From Rodentibacter heidelbergensis (GTDB lineage: Bacteria > Pseudomonadota > Gammaproteobacteria > Enterobacterales > Pasteurellaceae): a stretch of DNA of 64,000 bases. The notes beneath the pieces were generated by a model, which saw nothing but the letters and a program-made list of their open reading frames with translations, was not told the origin of the DNA and searched no databases. The DNA is taken from the NCBI RefSeq assembly GCF_002000125.1, contig NZ_MLHH01000009.1, forward strand, positions 41,815 through 105,814, in the 5' to 3' direction. The position numbers and the translations under genes are program-made. How positions within the stretch are numbered: the stretch's first letter is position 1; every line of letters starts with the position of its first letter. Below are positions 1 to 11,292 of this stretch, piece by piece.

Positions 1-2127
1 GCAAAAATTAATCATCTTGAGGAAGGAGAGCAATTTTTTTCCGCAAAAATCACACCGATTGACACCCTTTATGGTAATGAAAAGGAAGTGGATATTGTAA
101 AAAATGCGGTCTTATCCGAGTTTGAAAATTACCTGACATTGAATAAAAAAGTGCCGGCTGATGTGTTAGGCGCACTACAACGGATTGATGATGCCGATCG
201 CTTGGCAGATACCATGGCGGCACATTTACCGGTGAGTGTTCGTCATAAACAAAGTGTGTTGGAATTGGCTGATGTTCAAGAACGTTTGGAATATTTGTTA
301 GGGATGATGGAATCGGAAGCGGACATTCTACAAGTAGAAAAACGCATTCGTAGCCGTGTGAAAAAACAAATGGAAAAAAGCCAACGTAACTATTATTTGA
401 ATGAGCAAATTAAAGCCATTCGCAAAGAAATGGACGAGGGTGAAAGCGAGGACACCATTGATGAAGTGGAACAGCTTCGTCAAAAAGTGGATGCGGCAAA
501 AATGCCGAAAGAGGTTCGTGAGAAAGTCGAAAGCGAATTACAAAAACTCAAAATGATGTCAGCCATGTCCGCAGAAGCCACAGTGGTGCGTAGCTACATT
601 GAATGGATGATCCAAGTGCCATGGCATCAACGCACGAAAGTGAAAAAAGATATCACCAAAGCGCAACAAATATTAGATGCGGATCACTATGGTTTAGATC
701 GGGTGAAGGAACGCATTTTAGAATATCTTGCGGTGCAAGCACGCCTTAATAAAATCAAAGGGCCAATTCTTTGCTTAGTCGGCCCACCGGGTGTGGGAAA
801 AACCTCGCTTGGTCAATCTATTGCTAATGCAACAGGGCGCAAATATGTGCGTATGGCATTAGGTGGCGTGCGGGATGAGGCAGAAATTCGTGGTCATCGC
901 AAAACCTACATTGGTGCATTACCGGGCAAACTCATTCAAAAAATGGCAAAAGTTGGGGTGAAAAACCCTTTATTCTTACTTGATGAGATCGATAAAATGG
1001 CATCGGATATGCGTGGCGATCCGGCTTCTGCCTTATTAGAAGTGCTTGATCCAGAGCAAAACACCACGTTTAACGATCATTATTTAGAAGTGGATTATGA
1101 TCTTTCCGATGTGATGTTTGTGGCCACCTCAAACTCCATGAATATTCCGGGGCCGTTGCTTGACCGTATGGAAGTGATTCGCCTTTCCGGTTATACGGAA
1201 GATGAAAAACTCAACATCGCCATGCGTCATTTGTTACAAAAACAAATTGAACGTAACGGTTTGAAGAAAGGGGAATTGGTGGTAGAAGAAAGTGCGATTT
1301 TAGACATTATCCGCTATTACACCCGAGAGGCCGGTGTGCGTAATTTGGAACGGGAAATTTCCAAAATTTGCCGCAAAGCGGTGAAAAATTTATTGGTCAA
1401 TCCGAAGTTGAAATCGCTCACCGTTAATTCAGATAATCTTCATGATTATCTTGGCGTGAAACGCTTTGAATTTGGCAAAGCGGATACGCAAAATCGCATA
1501 GGTGAAGTCACCGGTCTGGCGTGGACAGAAGTGGGCGGTGATCTGCTCACCATTGAAACAGCTTCTGTGGTGGGTAAAGGTAAGTTAACTTTCACCGGCT
1601 CTTTGGGGGATGTGATGAAAGAATCTATCCAAGCCGCGATGACGGTGGTACGTTCCCGTGCTGATCGACTTGGCATTAATCCTGAGTTCCACGAAAAACG
1701 TGATATTCATATTCATGTACCGGATGGTGCAACACCAAAAGACGGCCCAAGTGCAGGGATCGCCATGTGTACGGCGCTGGTATCTTGTTTAACGGGCAAC
1801 CCAGTGCGTGCGGATGTGGCAATGACAGGAGAGATCAGCTTGCGTGGTAAAGTCTTGCCAATCGGCGGCTTAAAAGAAAAACTCTTGGCTGCACACCGTG
1901 GTGGGATAAAAACCGTATTAATTCCAAAAGAGAATGTGAAAGATTTGGAAGACATTCCGGATAACGTGAAACAAAGTCTTGCGATTCATGCGGTAGAAAC
2001 CATTGATGAAGTGTTGGGCTTGGCACTTGAAAACCCACCTGAAGGGATTGAATTCGTCAAAGTGGAAGCCAAACCGAAAACACCACGTCGTAAAGCCGCC
2101 ACGAAAACCACAAGAGCGGTCAATTAA
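1..2127 (+). CDS. lon: ATP-dependent protease Lon (5' end outside window)
   Basis: Lon is a cytosolic AAA+ serine protease that degrades misfolded proteins and short-lived regulators as a hexamer. The frame is open from base 1 and 708 residues are visible. The family is about 785-805 long, so roughly the first 80-95 residues of the substrate-binding N-domain are missing. In order one sees the rest of the N-domain and its helical linker, the AAA+ module (Walker A GPPGVGKT at 781-804, Walker B FLLDEID near 970-990) and the protease domain with its Ser-Lys dyad: Ser in KDGPSAG (codon 1750) and Lys in GGLKEK (codon 1873). The C-terminal tail is rich in Lys and Arg. The GTG at 88 is internal and is not the start. 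A terminator follows directly. Confidence 0.98.
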   Translation, partial: AKINHLEEGEQFFSAKITPIDTLYGNEKEVDIVKNAVLSEFENYLTLNKKVPADVLGALQRIDDADRLADTMAAHLPVSVRHKQSVLELADVQERLEYLLGMMESEADILQVEKRIRSRVKKQMEKSQRNYYLNEQIKAIRKEMDEGESEDTIDEVEQLRQKVDAAKMPKEVREKVESELQKLKMMSAMSAEATVVRSYIEWMIQVPWHQRTKVKKDITKAQQILDADHYGLDRVKERILEYLAVQARLNKIKGPILCLVGPPGVGKTSLGQSIANATGRKYVRMALGGVRDEAEIRGHRKTYIGALPGKLIQKMAKVGVKNPLFLLDEIDKMASDMRGDPASALLEVLDPEQNTTFNDHYLEVDYDLSDVMFVATSNSMNIPGPLLDRMEVIRLSGYTEDEKLNIAMRHLLQKQIERNGLKKGELVVEESAILDIIRYYTREAGVRNLEREISKICRKAVKNLLVNPKLKSLTVNSDNLHDYLGVKRFEFGKADTQNRIGEVTGLAWTEVGGDLLTIETASVVGKGKLTFTGSLGDVMKESIQAAMTVVRSRADRLGINPEFHEKRDIHIHVPDGATPKDGPSAGIAMCTALVSCLTGNPVRADVAMTGEISLRGKVLPIGGLKEKLLAAHRGGIKTVLIPKENVKDLEDIPDNVKQSLAIHAVETIDEVLGLALENPPEGIEFVKVEAKPKTPRRKAATKTTRAVN

Positions 2128-2140
2128 TTCAATATTTTTT

Positions 2141-2168
2141 AAAGGCTTGTGAAAACAAGCCTTTTTTG
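2141..2168 (+). terminator. Rho-independent terminator of lon
   Basis: The stem AGGCTTGT / ACAAGCCT closes a GAAA loop and runs into a T-rich stretch, 14 bases after the lon stop. Confidence 0.85.
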
Positions 2169-2318
2169 TTTGTATTAAATTTTAATTTTTTGACAATTCA
2201 AATAAAAAGTTAAAAAAATGTGATTCAGCTGTTTTTGAAATGAAAATTTTGTTTTGGGATTCAGTGAAAAATATGCGAATATAAAGCCTATTCTTTAAAC
2301 AATAAAAGGGATATGCCT

Positions 2319-3881
2319 ATGTCATCAACCGTTTCTCAGAAAAACAGTCGAATTCAACATTTTTTAAAAGGGGTGGAATGGCTCGGAAACTTACTGCCAC
2401 ATCCTGTGATTTTATTTATGTTGATGTGCGCTATTTTGATCTTGCTTTCAGCTATTTTGCATTATTTTGATGTGAGTGTTGTCGATCCACGACCTAATCA
2501 TTCCGGTGATATTGTGGTGAAAAGCCTACTTAGCCAAGAAGGGCTTGCTTATATGGTGAGTAGTTTAGTGAAAAACTTCACCGGTTTCGCTCCACTTGGT
2601 ACGGTTTTAGTGGCAATGCTGGGGGTATCCATTGCTGAATCTTCAGGTATGATTTCTGCGGCCTTGAGGGGACTTGTCGTGGGGACACCGAAAAAATTGG
2701 TAACTTTCACCATCGTCTTCGCTGCGGTGATCTCAAATACAGCGGCAGAATTGGGTTATGTGGTCTTAATTCCTCTCGCCGCCATGATTTTTCATGCACT
2801 TGGCCGTCATCCGCTAGCAGGGATTGCCGCCGCCTTTGCCGGTGTTTCAGGCGGATATAGTGCGAACTTGCTATTAGGCACCGTGGATCCGCTTTTATCA
2901 GGAATTACCCAAGAGGCCGCCCGTTTAATTGAGCCTAATTATGTGGTTGGCCCTGAGGCAAACTGGTATTTTATGTTTGTGAGTACATTTTTAGTGAGTA
3001 TTTTGGGCTATTTAGTCACTGAAAAAATCGTTGAACCACAGCTTGGAAAATATAATCCTCAAGATGCCGATGATCCTACTATTCTCAACAATAAAGTGGA
3101 AAAATTAACCGCAAATGAGAAAAAGGGCTTAATGTGGGCCGCAATTGCAATGATCATTTTTTCCTTACTTCTTGCTTGGACCATTGTTCCTGAAAACGGT
3201 ATCTTACGCCACCCTAAAACAGGACTTGTCGCAGGTTCACCTTTCTTACATGGCATTGTGGTTTTTATTTTTATCTTTTTTGCCATTCCCGGCTACATCT
3301 ATGGACGAGTGACCGGTTCAATGAACTCTTCTCAAGATATTGTCAAATCGATGTCGAAAGGAATGGCTTCAATGGGGATGTATATTGTATTAGTCTTCTT
3401 TGCGGCACAGTTTGTGGCATTTTTTAAGTGGACGAACTTAGGTTCAATTGTGGCGGTAAAAGGAGCGAATTTACTGATTGAACTTGGCTTAACCGGCCCT
3501 GTGCTTTTTATCGGTTTCATCTTAGTTTGTGCTTTTATCAATTTGATGATTTCCTCCGCTTCCGCCCAATGGGCATTAACCGCTCCTATTTTTGTTCCAA
3601 TGCTGATGTTAGTCGGGTATGCACCGGAAGTGATCCAGGCAGCCTATCGTATTGGTGATTCAACAACGAATATTATCACACCGATGATGAGCTATTTTGG
3701 CTTAATTATGGCAGTCGCAGTACGTTATAAAAAAGATACAGGCGTAGGGACACTCATGGCGATGATGATTCCTTATTCATTTATTTTCATTATCGGCTGG
3801 GTCACCCTTTTCTACCTCTGGGTTTTCGTATTTGGTTTACCTGTCGGCCCGGGTTCATTGACATATTTTTCAGTGAACTAA
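2319..3881 (+). CDS. AbgT-family transporter
   Basis: This is an inner-membrane protein of 520 residues with many hydrophobic helices, resembling the AbgT (p-aminobenzoyl-glutamate transporter) family throughout. That family includes E. coli AbgT, which takes up p-aminobenzoyl-glutamate, and MtrF-like members linked to sulfonamide efflux; the substrate here cannot be read from sequence. Family-like stretches include GYSANLLLGTVDPLLSG and STTNIITPMMSYF, which resemble the two re-entrant hairpin regions. An ATG at 2313 is also in frame, but AAAGGG at 2305-2310 sits only two bases before it and eight before the ATG at 2319, so 2319 is preferred. No abgA or abgB hydrolase gene is adjacent; the gene stands alone between two terminators. 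Confidence 0.88.
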   Translation: MSSTVSQKNSRIQHFLKGVEWLGNLLPHPVILFMLMCAILILLSAILHYFDVSVVDPRPNHSGDIVVKSLLSQEGLAYMVSSLVKNFTGFAPLGTVLVAMLGVSIAESSGMISAALRGLVVGTPKKLVTFTIVFAAVISNTAAELGYVVLIPLAAMIFHALGRHPLAGIAAAFAGVSGGYSANLLLGTVDPLLSGITQEAARLIEPNYVVGPEANWYFMFVSTFLVSILGYLVTEKIVEPQLGKYNPQDADDPTILNNKVEKLTANEKKGLMWAAIAMIIFSLLLAWTIVPENGILRHPKTGLVAGSPFLHGIVVFIFIFFAIPGYIYGRVTGSMNSSQDIVKSMSKGMASMGMYIVLVFFAAQFVAFFKWTNLGSIVAVKGANLLIELGLTGPVLFIGFILVCAFINLMISSASAQWALTAPIFVPMLMLVGYAPEVIQAAYRIGDSTTNIITPMMSYFGLIMAVAVRYKKDTGVGTLMAMMIPYSFIFIIGWVTLFYLWVFVFGLPVGPGSLTYFSVN

Positions 3882-3900
3882 GAGTGGAAAATTGATAATA

Positions 3901-3932
3901 AATAGGCTCTCAATGTGAGAGCCTATTCTTTT
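3901..3932 (+). terminator. Terminator of the AbgT-type gene
   Basis: A perfect 12-base stem (AATAGGCTCTCA / TGAGAGCCTATT) with a three-base loop, followed by a short T-rich run. Confidence 0.85.
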
Positions 3933-4058
3933 ACTAATAAGATATTCTAACTTATTTAAATGAAAGCCGTAGATCAACGCCTCTCTTTTAAAAAATTTTC
4001 CGTTGTATTTTATAATGGCATAAAATAACACAAAATATCTTCCAATCTATCCACTATC

Positions 4059-5210
4059 ATGCTTAAACTTCCTCCGCTTTCTCTCTACATCCATATTCCT
4101 TGGTGTGTGCAGAAATGTCCTTATTGTGATTTTAACTCCCACGCGCAAAAAGGTGAGATTCCCGAAAAAGACTATATCTCTCACTTGTTGCAAGATTTAC
4201 AAGCGGATCTGGTGCGTTTTCAGGAAAGTATTCAAGGCCGTCAGTTACATTCCATTTTTATTGGCGGTGGCACGCCGAGCTTGTTTTCGGCAGAAAGTAT
4301 CGGGTATTTATTGGGTGAAATAAAAAAACAGATTTCCTTTGAAAAAGAGATTGAAATCACCTTGGAGGCCAATCCGGGGACGGTTGAAGCGGAACGTTTT
4401 AAAGGCTATATGGCTGCGGGGGTGACGAGAATTTCCATGGGAATTCAAAGTTTTAACGATGATAAACTGCAGCGTCTTGGGCGAATTCATAACGCAGAAG
4501 AAGCCAAAAGTGCGGTCAATTTGGCGAAAGTTTCTGGGCTGCAAAGTTTTAATTTGGATTTGATGCATGGGCTACCTCATCAAACCTTGGATGAGGCTTT
4601 AGCGGATTTACGCCAAGCCATTGAACTTGCGCCCCCTCATCTTTCTTGGTATCAACTCACCATTGAGCCGAACACGATGTTTGCCTATCGTCCTCCAAGA
4701 CTGCCTGATGAAGAGGCACTTTGGGCTATTTTTGAACAAGGACACCAATTACTCACTGAGGCAGGCTATCAGCAATATGAAACGTCTGCCTATGCCAAAC
4801 CGGGATTTCAATGTCGACACAATATGAATTATTGGCGTTTTGGTGATTATTTGGCGATAGGTTGTGGCGCACACGGAAAACTCACGTTTCCTAACGGGAA
4901 AATTTTGCGTTTTTCTAAAACCAAACACCCGAAAGGCTATTTGAGAGGGGAGTATCTTTATGAGGAAAAAAACGTTCCCGAAATTGACCGCCCTTTTGAA
5001 TTTTTTATGAACCGTTTCCGTTTATTGGAAGCCGTGCCGAAAGCGGAGTTTGAGGCTTACACGGGGCTCGCACCCGGTATGGTTAAAGCGCAGATGGATC
5101 TTGCCCTTCAACAAAACTATATCGTAGAAACCCAAACTGCTTGGCAGATCACCGAACATGGAAAATTATTTTTAAATGAGCTGCTCACTTTGTTTTTAAC
5201 AGAGGATTAA
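4059..5210 (+). CDS. hemW: Radical SAM heme chaperone HemW
   Basis: This 383-residue protein aligns well from memory with E. coli HemW (formerly YggW), a radical SAM protein that binds heme and delivers it to membrane cytochrome targets. It is often mislabelled as oxygen-independent coproporphyrinogen III oxidase. The iron-sulfur motif CVQKCPYCDF (CxxxCxxC) lies near residues 16-25, followed by the glycine-rich FIGGGTPSL, the EANPGTVE segment and the QQYETSAYAKPG region. The C-terminal HemN-like domain ends in WQITEHGKLFLNELL. No strong Shine-Dalgarno precedes the ATG at 4059, but the N-terminus LKLPPLSLYIHIPWC starts as in homologues. It lies between the AbgT-type gene and rpiA and appears to be monocistronic. 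Confidence 0.95.
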   Translation: MLKLPPLSLYIHIPWCVQKCPYCDFNSHAQKGEIPEKDYISHLLQDLQADLVRFQESIQGRQLHSIFIGGGTPSLFSAESIGYLLGEIKKQISFEKEIEITLEANPGTVEAERFKGYMAAGVTRISMGIQSFNDDKLQRLGRIHNAEEAKSAVNLAKVSGLQSFNLDLMHGLPHQTLDEALADLRQAIELAPPHLSWYQLTIEPNTMFAYRPPRLPDEEALWAIFEQGHQLLTEAGYQQYETSAYAKPGFQCRHNMNYWRFGDYLAIGCGAHGKLTFPNGKILRFSKTKHPKGYLRGEYLYEEKNVPEIDRPFEFFMNRFRLLEAVPKAEFEAYTGLAPGMVKAQMDLALQQNYIVETQTAWQITEHGKLFLNELLTLFLTED

Positions 5211-5280
5211 CCCATGTTATTTTTTCATGATGGCTCATCAAAATTTGCACTTGTTTATTTAATTTGTGCGTATTAAAGTA

Positions 5281-5296
5281 ACGCAATCGTTTACTT
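5281..5296 (+). promoter_or_regulatory. Putative PurR-type operator before rpiA-serA
   Basis: ACGCAATCGTTTACTT fits the degenerate PurR consensus ANGCAANCGNTTNCNT at every fixed position. It lies 20 bases before the rpiA ATG and just after a possible -10 (TATTAA at 5271), where a bound repressor could block transcription. The match is read directly; binding is inferred. A different LacI-family regulator could use the same site. Confidence 0.5.
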
Positions 5297-5315
5297 CTGA
5301 AAAAGAGGAACAGAA

Positions 5316-5975
5316 ATGGATCAATTAGAAATGAAAAAGCTCGCTGCCCAAGCCGCTTTAAAATATGTTAAAGCGGATACCATTGTAGGGGTGGGAAGTG
5401 GTTCAACAGTCAATTGTTTTATTGAGGCCTTAGGGGCAATGAAGCATCAAATTCAAGGTGCGGTAGCGGCCTCAAAGGCTTCTGAAGAATTGCTTCGTAA
5501 ACAAGGCATTGAAGTGTTTAGCGCCAATGAAGTGTCAGGGTTGGATATTTATGTGGACGGCGCTGATGAAATTAACCCGCAAAAAATGATGATTAAAGGC
5601 GGCGGTGCAGCCTTGACGAGAGAAAAAATCGTAGCTGCCTTAGCGAAAAAATTTATTTGCATTGTGGATGAGAGCAAGCAAGTGGATGTGTTGGGTTCAA
5701 CCTTTCCATTACCGGTGGAGGTGATCCCCATGGCTCGTTCACAAGTAGGCAGAAAATTAGCCGCCCTTGGCGGGGCGCCGGAATACCGTGAAGGTGTGGT
5801 GACGGATAATGGTAATGTAATTTTAGATGTACATAATTTTGCCATTTTAAACCCAGTGGAAATGGAAAAAGAACTCAATAATGTTGCAGGCGTAGTCACC
5901 AATGGCATCTTTGCTCTGCGAAGTGCCGATGTTGTGATCGTGGGCACGCAGGAAGGGGCAAAGATCATTGATTAA
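5316..5975 (+). CDS. rpiA: Ribose-5-phosphate isomerase A
   Basis: RpiA interconverts ribulose-5-phosphate and ribose-5-phosphate in the non-oxidative pentose phosphate pathway, and so supplies PRPP for nucleotide and histidine synthesis. The protein has 219 residues, the usual length. It carries the family signatures VGSGSTVN (about residues 27-34), the active-site DGADEI (81-86) and [11 protein letters not shown] (94-104). GAGGAACAG lies just before the ATG. serA follows after 31 bases, which suggests a two-gene operon as in other Pasteurellaceae. A putative PurR site lies 20 bases upstream. Confidence 0.97.
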   Translation: MDQLEMKKLAAQAALKYVKADTIVGVGSGSTVNCFIEALGAMKHQIQGAVAASKASEELLRKQGIEVFSANEVSGLDIYVDGADEINPQKMMIKGGGAALTREKIVAALAKKFICIVDESKQVDVLGSTFPLPVEVIPMARSQVGRKLAALGGAPEYREGVVTDNGNVILDVHNFAILNPVEMEKELNNVAGVVTNGIFALRSADVVIVGTQEGAKIID

Positions 5976-6006
5976 TCAATAAAAATAACTCATAAGGAAA
6001 GCAAAC

Positions 6007-7239
6007 ATGACAAATAAAGTTTCACTCGACAAATCAAAAATCAAATTTGTATTGCTTGAAGGCGTGCATCAAAGTGCGTTAGATACACTGCATGCGGCAG
6101 GCTATACCAATATTGATTATTACAAAAAAGCCCTTGATGGTGATGAGTTAAAAGCGGCTATTAAAGATGCACATTTTATCGGCTTGCGTTCTCGTACCCA
6201 TTTAACGGAGGAAATGATTGATGCCGCACCAAAACTCATTGCGGTGGGCTGTTTTTGTATTGGCACGAATCAGGTTGATCTGAATGCAGCAAAAGCACGA
6301 GGTATTCCGGTCTTTAACGCCCCTTTTTCAAACACCCGTTCTGTCGCAGAATTAGTCTTAGGGGAAATTTTGCTTTTGATGCGTAATGTACCGCAAGCCA
6401 ATGCCGAAGTGCATCGTGGGGTATGGAATAAATCCGCCACCGGCTCGCACGAGGTGCGGGGCAAAAAATTAGGGATTATCGGTTATGGGCATATCGGTTC
6501 TCAATTAAGTATTATTGCGGAATCCTTAGGGATGGATGTGTATTTCTACGATATCGAAAACAAACTGCCCCTTGGCAATGCCAAACAGATTGCGACCTTG
6601 GAAGAGTTGTTAAGCAGTTGTGATGTGATCTCTTTACATGTACCGGAATTACCTTCAACCCGTAATTTAATGAGTGCAGAGCGTATTGCACAGCTAAAAC
6701 CGGGGGCTATTTTAATCAATGCGGCACGGGGTTCGGTGGTGGACATTGATGCCCTTGCCCAAGCCCTAAAAGAGGGGAAAATTCATGGGGCAGCAATTGA
6801 TGTTTTCCCGGTTGAACCGGCATCAATCAATGAAGAATTTGTTTCGCCATTACGTGAATTTGATAATGTGATTTTAACCCCGCATATTGGTGGCTCTACT
6901 GCAGAAGCACAAGAAAATATCGGTTTTGAAGTCGCCGGAAAATTTGTGAAATATTCCGACAATGGTTCTACCTTATCTTCAGTGAATTTCCCAGAAGTGT
7001 CTTTACCGGAACATGCCGGCACCAAGCGTTTATTACATATTCACGAAAACCGCCCGGGTGTGTTAAACAAACTCAACCAAATCTTTGTGGAAGCCAATAT
7101 TAATATCGCCGCCCAATATTTACAAACTGATCCGAAAATCGGTTATGTGGTGGTGGATGTGGAAACAGAAGATACCGAGCCGCTCTTGGCGAAATTGCGT
7201 GAAATTGACGGCACAATCCGAGCGAGAGTGCTTTATTAA
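6007..7239 (+). CDS. serA: D-3-phosphoglycerate dehydrogenase
   Basis: SerA oxidises 3-phosphoglycerate with NAD+, the first committed step of serine synthesis. The 410-residue protein matches the E. coli type in length. It has an N-terminal catalytic half, an NAD-binding fold with GYGHIGSQ, the catalytic Arg in AARGSVVD and His in TPHIGGST, and a C-terminal ACT domain (from about HIHENRPGVLNKLNQ) that binds serine for feedback inhibition. AAGGAAAG precedes the ATG. It is the second gene of the probable rpiA-serA operon and ends at an uptake-signal-derived terminator. Confidence 0.97.
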   Translation: MTNKVSLDKSKIKFVLLEGVHQSALDTLHAAGYTNIDYYKKALDGDELKAAIKDAHFIGLRSRTHLTEEMIDAAPKLIAVGCFCIGTNQVDLNAAKARGIPVFNAPFSNTRSVAELVLGEILLLMRNVPQANAEVHRGVWNKSATGSHEVRGKKLGIIGYGHIGSQLSIIAESLGMDVYFYDIENKLPLGNAKQIATLEELLSSCDVISLHVPELPSTRNLMSAERIAQLKPGAILINAARGSVVDIDALAQALKEGKIHGAAIDVFPVEPASINEEFVSPLREFDNVILTPHIGGSTAEAQENIGFEVAGKFVKYSDNGSTLSSVNFPEVSLPEHAGTKRLLHIHENRPGVLNKLNQIFVEANINIAAQYLQTDPKIGYVVVDVETEDTEPLLAKLREIDGTIRARVLY

Positions 7240-7245
7240 AAGGTC

Positions 7246-7275
7246 AAAAGTGCGGTTGATTTCAACCGCATTTTT
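7246..7275 (+). terminator. Terminator of rpiA-serA built on an uptake signal
   Basis: AAAAGTGCGGTTGA pairs with TCAACCGCATTTTT around a short loop, with one G-T wobble and a T-rich tail. The left arm contains the uptake signal core AAGTGCGGT, a common arrangement in Pasteurellaceae. Confidence 0.75.
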
Positions 7276-7290
7276 CATTTCATACCGTCC

Positions 7291-7330
7291 ATAAAAAATC
7301 GAGGGAATAAGCATCTTATTCCCTCGATTT
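7291..7330 (-). terminator. Terminator of purL
   Basis: A perfect 15-base inverted repeat (AAATCGAGGGAATAA at 7296-7310 and its complement at 7316-7330) has a five-base loop. Read on the minus strand it runs into a T tract, so it ends purL transcripts; it could also stop read-through from serA. Confidence 0.85.
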
Positions 7331-7357
7331 AAATGGTTATCTTCTCAGTGGTTAGCT

Positions 7358-10300
7358 TTATTTAAACGCCACTCTAGCATTTCTAAATAACCGCATCCAA
7401 GCGCCATCTTCGCTCCAATTTTCCGGATACCACGAGTTGCTCACCGCTCGGAATACCCGTTCAGGGTGCGGCATCATAGCGGCAATTCGACCGTCCACAT
7501 TGGAAATGGCGGTGATCCCTAAAGCCGAACCATTTGGGTTAGCCGGATAGGTTTCCGTCACATTCAAGTTGTTATCAATATATTGTGCCACAATTAAATT
7601 TTGTGCTTGAAGTGCGGTTAAATTTTCCGGTGTTTTGAATTCAACCCGTCCTTCACCATGAGAAACCGCGATCGGCATATGGGAACCTGCCATACCTTGG
7701 AACCACAAAGAGTGGGTGTCGTTGATTTTCACTAAGCCGACACGGGCTTCAAAACGTTCGGATTTATTACGCACAAAACGTGGCCAGTTTTCTGCCCCCG
7801 GGATGATTTCCGCAAGGTTGGAGATAAACTGACAACCGTTACATACCCCCAAAGAAAGGGTGTTTTCATTGGCAAAGAATTGGCTGAATTGATCCCGTAA
7901 TTGCGGATTGAACAAAATCGATTTTGCCCAGCCGCCACCTGCCCCAAGCACATCTCCATAAGAGAAACCGCCACAAGCAACCATGGCATTGAAATCATTT
8001 AGATTGTAACGTCCTGCCATTAAATCACTCATGTGAACATCAATAGCGGCAAAACCGGCACGGTCGAAGGCTGCTGCCATTTCCACATGGCTATTGACCC
8101 CTTGTTCACGAAGCACCGCAACCTTCGGTTTGGCTCCTTTGGCAATATAAGGGGCGGCAATATCCTCATTCGGATCATAGCTTAGGAAGGCCGATAATCC
8201 TTTGTTTTGCGGATCTTTTTTCGCTTCAAACTCTTGGTCGGCACATTCCGGATTATCACGCAAACGTTGCATTTGATGAGTTAATTCCGCCCAAATACCC
8301 CGCAATTCAGAACGTTTTTCACAGAGTAATTTTTTATTGCCTCGTGCGATTTCGATTCGATCATCGCTGGTTACCGCCCCGAGTTCGTGTGTCAATGGTA
8401 ATAAATTGTGGGCATTTAAAATTTCACGCACAGCGTTTAATTCGCTTTCTGCCACTTGAATGACCGCTCCCAGTTCTTCGTTAAATAATACCGCAAGATC
8501 ATTATCGCCTAGGGCAGAAATATCCACTTCGATACCGCAGTTTCCGGCAAAGGCCATTTCTGCGAGGGTGACGATTAAGCCCCCGTCAGAGCGGTCGTGG
8601 TAAGCCAATAATTTACGCTCTGCCACCAAAGTTTGCATGGCATCAAAAAACTGTTTCAATGTTTTCGCATTTTCCACATCTGCCGGTTTATCACCCAGTT
8701 GTTTATAAACCTGAGCAAGTGCGGTCGCTCCAAGGCGATTTTTACCTTCACCCAAATCGATCAACAAGAGGCGGGAAGATCCTTTATCGGTACGCAGTTG
8801 TGAGGTGACGGTTTTACGCACATCTTCCACTCGAGCAAAGGCACTGATGACTAAAGAAAGTGGAGCGGTGACGGTTTTCTTCTCACCATTTTCTTCCCAA
8901 GTGGTTTTCATCGACATGGAGTCTTTTCCCACCGGAATGGTGAGGCCAAGTGCAGGACAAAGTTCTTCACCGACGGCTTTCACCGCTTCATAAAGTCCGG
9001 CATCTTCTCCCCTGTGGCCGGCCGCCGACATCCAGTTGGCGGAAAGTTTAATGCGTTTCATCTCACCAATGTTGGTGGCGGCGATATTGGTGATGGATTC
9101 AGCCACGGCCAAACGGGCAGAAGCCGCAAAATCAAGTAAGGCCACAGGCGCACGTTCACCCATTGCCATGGCTTCACCGTGATAGCTATCAAGGCTTGCA
9201 GTGGTGACTGCCACATCGGAAACCGGAATTTGCCATGGGCCGACCATTTGATCCCGTGCCACCATACCGGTGACAGAGCGGTCGCCAATGGTAATGAGGA
9301 AGGTTTTTTCTGCCACCACCGGTAAACGTAACACACGGTGCAGGGCTTCTTTCAGCACAATATTCTCTTGTAAAACAGGGGGATTTTCGACCGCACTTGA
9401 TTGCACATTGCGGGTCATTTTCGGTGTTTTACCGAGTAGCACATTCATTGGTAAATCAATCGGATTATTGTTGAAATGGCTATCGTGCAAGGTTAAATGT
9501 TGTTCTCTCGTGGCTTCACCAATCACCGCAAAAGGCGCACGTTCACGTTCGCAAAGTGCGGTAAATAAATCCAGTTTTTCCGGAGCAACGGCTAACACAT
9601 AGCGTTCCTGTGATTCGTTACACCAAATTTCAAGCGGGGACATCCCTTTCTCATCGCAAAGAATGGAACGTAAATCGAATTTTCCGCCCCGCTCGCCATC
9701 GTGTACCAATTCCGGCATGGCATTGGATAAACCGCCTGCTCCCACATCATGAATAAATAAAATGGGGTTCTCTTCACCGAGTTGCCAGCAACGGTCGATC
9801 ACCTCTTGGCAGCGGCGTTCCATCTCAGGGTTTTCCCGTTGAACGGAAGCAAAATCTAAATTTTCCTTTGATTTACCGCTATCCATTGAGGAAGCCGCAC
9901 CGCCACCCAAGCCGATATTCATCGCCGGGCCGCCTAAGACGATAAGTTTTGCGCCCACAGGAATTTCGCCTTTTTGTACATGTTCGGCTCGAATATTGCC
10001 GATACCGCCTGCCAGCATAATGGGCTTGTGATAACCCCGCACTTCTTCACCGTTAAAACTGTTTACTTTTTCTTCATAAGTACGGAAGTAGCCAAGTAAT
10101 GCAGGGCGACCAAATTCATTATTAAATGCCGCTCCCCCTAACGGGCCTTCAATCATAATATCGAGTGCTGAAGCAATGCGGTTAGGTTTGGAAAGTGGAT
10201 TTTCCCAAGGTTGCTCAAAGTTTGGGATCACCAAATTTGACACGGAAAAGCCGGTTAATCCTGCTTTGGGTTTTGCTCCACGACCGGTTGCGCCTTCATC

Positions 10301-11251
10301 ACGAATTTCCCCGCCGGAGCCGGTTGCCGCCCCCGGGAAAGGGGAGATCGCTGTTGGGTGATTGTGGGTTTCCACTTTCATTAAAATATGCGCATCTTCA
10401 TTGTGGTAGCGATATTGTCCGTCTTGGTCGGCAAAGAAACGCCCCACTTTAGAGCCTTCCATTACTGCCGCATTATCTTTATAAGCGGAAAGCACGAAAT
10501 CCGGGGTTTTCTCAAAGGTATTTTTAATCATTTTAAACAAGGATTTGTCTTGTTTTTCACCGTCAATCACCCAATCGGCATTAAAGATTTTGTGGCGACA
10601 ATGCTCGGAATTCGCTTGAGCGAACATATAAAGCTCGATATCGTTCGGGTTGCGTCCAAGTTTGGTGAAATTGTCCACCAAATAATCGATTTCATCTTCT
10701 GCCAAAGCAAGCCCCAACTCAATGTTGGCGGTTTCTAAGGCTTTTCGACCACCGCCTAAAATATCCACTGTGGTAAAAGGTTTTGGCGCTTGATGGTGGA
10801 ATAACATTTCGGCCTCTTTGGCATCCCGCACGACGGTTTCCATCATGCGATCATGTAAAAGTGCGGTCAATTTTGGCAGTGTTTTTTCATCTAAGGGTTG
10901 GTTAAATGCAAAGTAATAGGCAATCCCCCGCTCAATTCTCGCCACTTCTTTTAACCCACAGTTGTGAGCGATATCTGTCGCTTTAGATGACCAAGAAGAA
11001 ATCGTACCGAAACGTGGGATAACAATAAAGGTTTCCCCTTTTGCTTCGTGTTCTGCCAAGGTTGGGCCGTAATGGAGCAAGGCTTTTAGTTTGCTTTCCT
11101 GTTCGCCGGAAAGTGTGCTATTCAGTTCTACAAAATGGATATACTCGGCATAGACAGAGCGCACCGCTAATCCGTTTTGCTGGAATTTTTGCATTAAGCC
11201 ATGGATACGGAATTCGGAAAGAGCAGGTGAGCCACGAAAAATTTGAAACAT
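7358..11251 (-). CDS. purL: Phosphoribosylformylglycinamidine synthase
   Basis: PurL converts FGAR, glutamine and ATP to FGAM in the fourth step of de novo purine synthesis. At 1297 residues it is the large single-chain form found in gamma-proteobacteria, with a PurS-like N-terminal part, two AIR-synthase-type ATP-binding halves (for example [13 protein letters not shown] and [16 protein letters not shown]) and a C-terminal class I glutamine amidotransferase. The amidotransferase nucleophile is the Cys of LGVCNGCQ, and its His and Glu lie in MMPHPERVF. The ATG at 11251 follows AAGGGAATCCTT on the coding strand. A PurR-type operator overlaps the likely -35 region. The gene is monocistronic, divergent from the DUF924 gene, and closed by a strong hairpin. 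Confidence 0.98.
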   Translation of the reverse strand: MFQIFRGSPALSEFRIHGLMQKFQQNGLAVRSVYAEYIHFVELNSTLSGEQESKLKALLHYGPTLAEHEAKGETFIVIPRFGTISSWSSKATDIAHNCGLKEVARIERGIAYYFAFNQPLDEKTLPKLTALLHDRMMETVVRDAKEAEMLFHHQAPKPFTTVDILGGGRKALETANIELGLALAEDEIDYLVDNFTKLGRNPNDIELYMFAQANSEHCRHKIFNADWVIDGEKQDKSLFKMIKNTFEKTPDFVLSAYKDNAAVMEGSKVGRFFADQDGQYRYHNEDAHILMKVETHNHPTAISPFPGAATGSGGEIRDEGATGRGAKPKAGLTGFSVSNLVIPNFEQPWENPLSKPNRIASALDIMIEGPLGGAAFNNEFGRPALLGYFRTYEEKVNSFNGEEVRGYHKPIMLAGGIGNIRAEHVQKGEIPVGAKLIVLGGPAMNIGLGGGAASSMDSGKSKENLDFASVQRENPEMERRCQEVIDRCWQLGEENPILFIHDVGAGGLSNAMPELVHDGERGGKFDLRSILCDEKGMSPLEIWCNESQERYVLAVAPEKLDLFTALCERERAPFAVIGEATREQHLTLHDSHFNNNPIDLPMNVLLGKTPKMTRNVQSSAVENPPVLQENIVLKEALHRVLRLPVVAEKTFLITIGDRSVTGMVARDQMVGPWQIPVSDVAVTTASLDSYHGEAMAMGERAPVALLDFAASARLAVAESITNIAATNIGEMKRIKLSANWMSAAGHRGEDAGLYEAVKAVGEELCPALGLTIPVGKDSMSMKTTWEENGEKKTVTAPLSLVISAFARVEDVRKTVTSQLRTDKGSSRLLLIDLGEGKNRLGATALAQVYKQLGDKPADVENAKTLKQFFDAMQTLVAERKLLAYHDRSDGGLIVTLAEMAFAGNCGIEVDISALGDNDLAVLFNEELGAVIQVAESELNAVREILNAHNLLPLTHELGAVTSDDRIEIARGNKKLLCEKRSELRGIWAELTHQMQRLRDNPECADQEFEAKKDPQNKGLSAFLSYDPNEDIAAPYIAKGAKPKVAVLREQGVNSHVEMAAAFDRAGFAAIDVHMSDLMAGRYNLNDFNAMVACGGFSYGDVLGAGGGWAKSILFNPQLRDQFSQFFANENTLSLGVCNGCQFISNLAEIIPGAENWPRFVRNKSERFEARVGLVKINDTHSLWFQGMAGSHMPIAVSHGEGRVEFKTPENLTALQAQNLIVAQYIDNNLNVTETYPANPNGSALGITAISNVDGRIAAMMPHPERVFRAVSNSWYPENWSEDGAWMRLFRNARVAFK

Positions 11252-11292
11252 AAGGATTCCCTTTGAGTGAATAGAAATAAAAATTGTGCGCC

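Noticed and set aside
88..90. GTG at 88 as a start of a short Lon
   Set aside because: The frame is open from base 1 and the upstream residues fit Lon; the gene is simply cut by the window edge.
2224..2245. Possible CRP site before the AbgT-type gene
   Set aside because: Only the left half fits the consensus; the right half has too few matches.
9058..10738. Several open frames on both strands inside purL
   Set aside because: They lie wholly within a strongly conserved gene, lack ribosome sites and look like no known protein.
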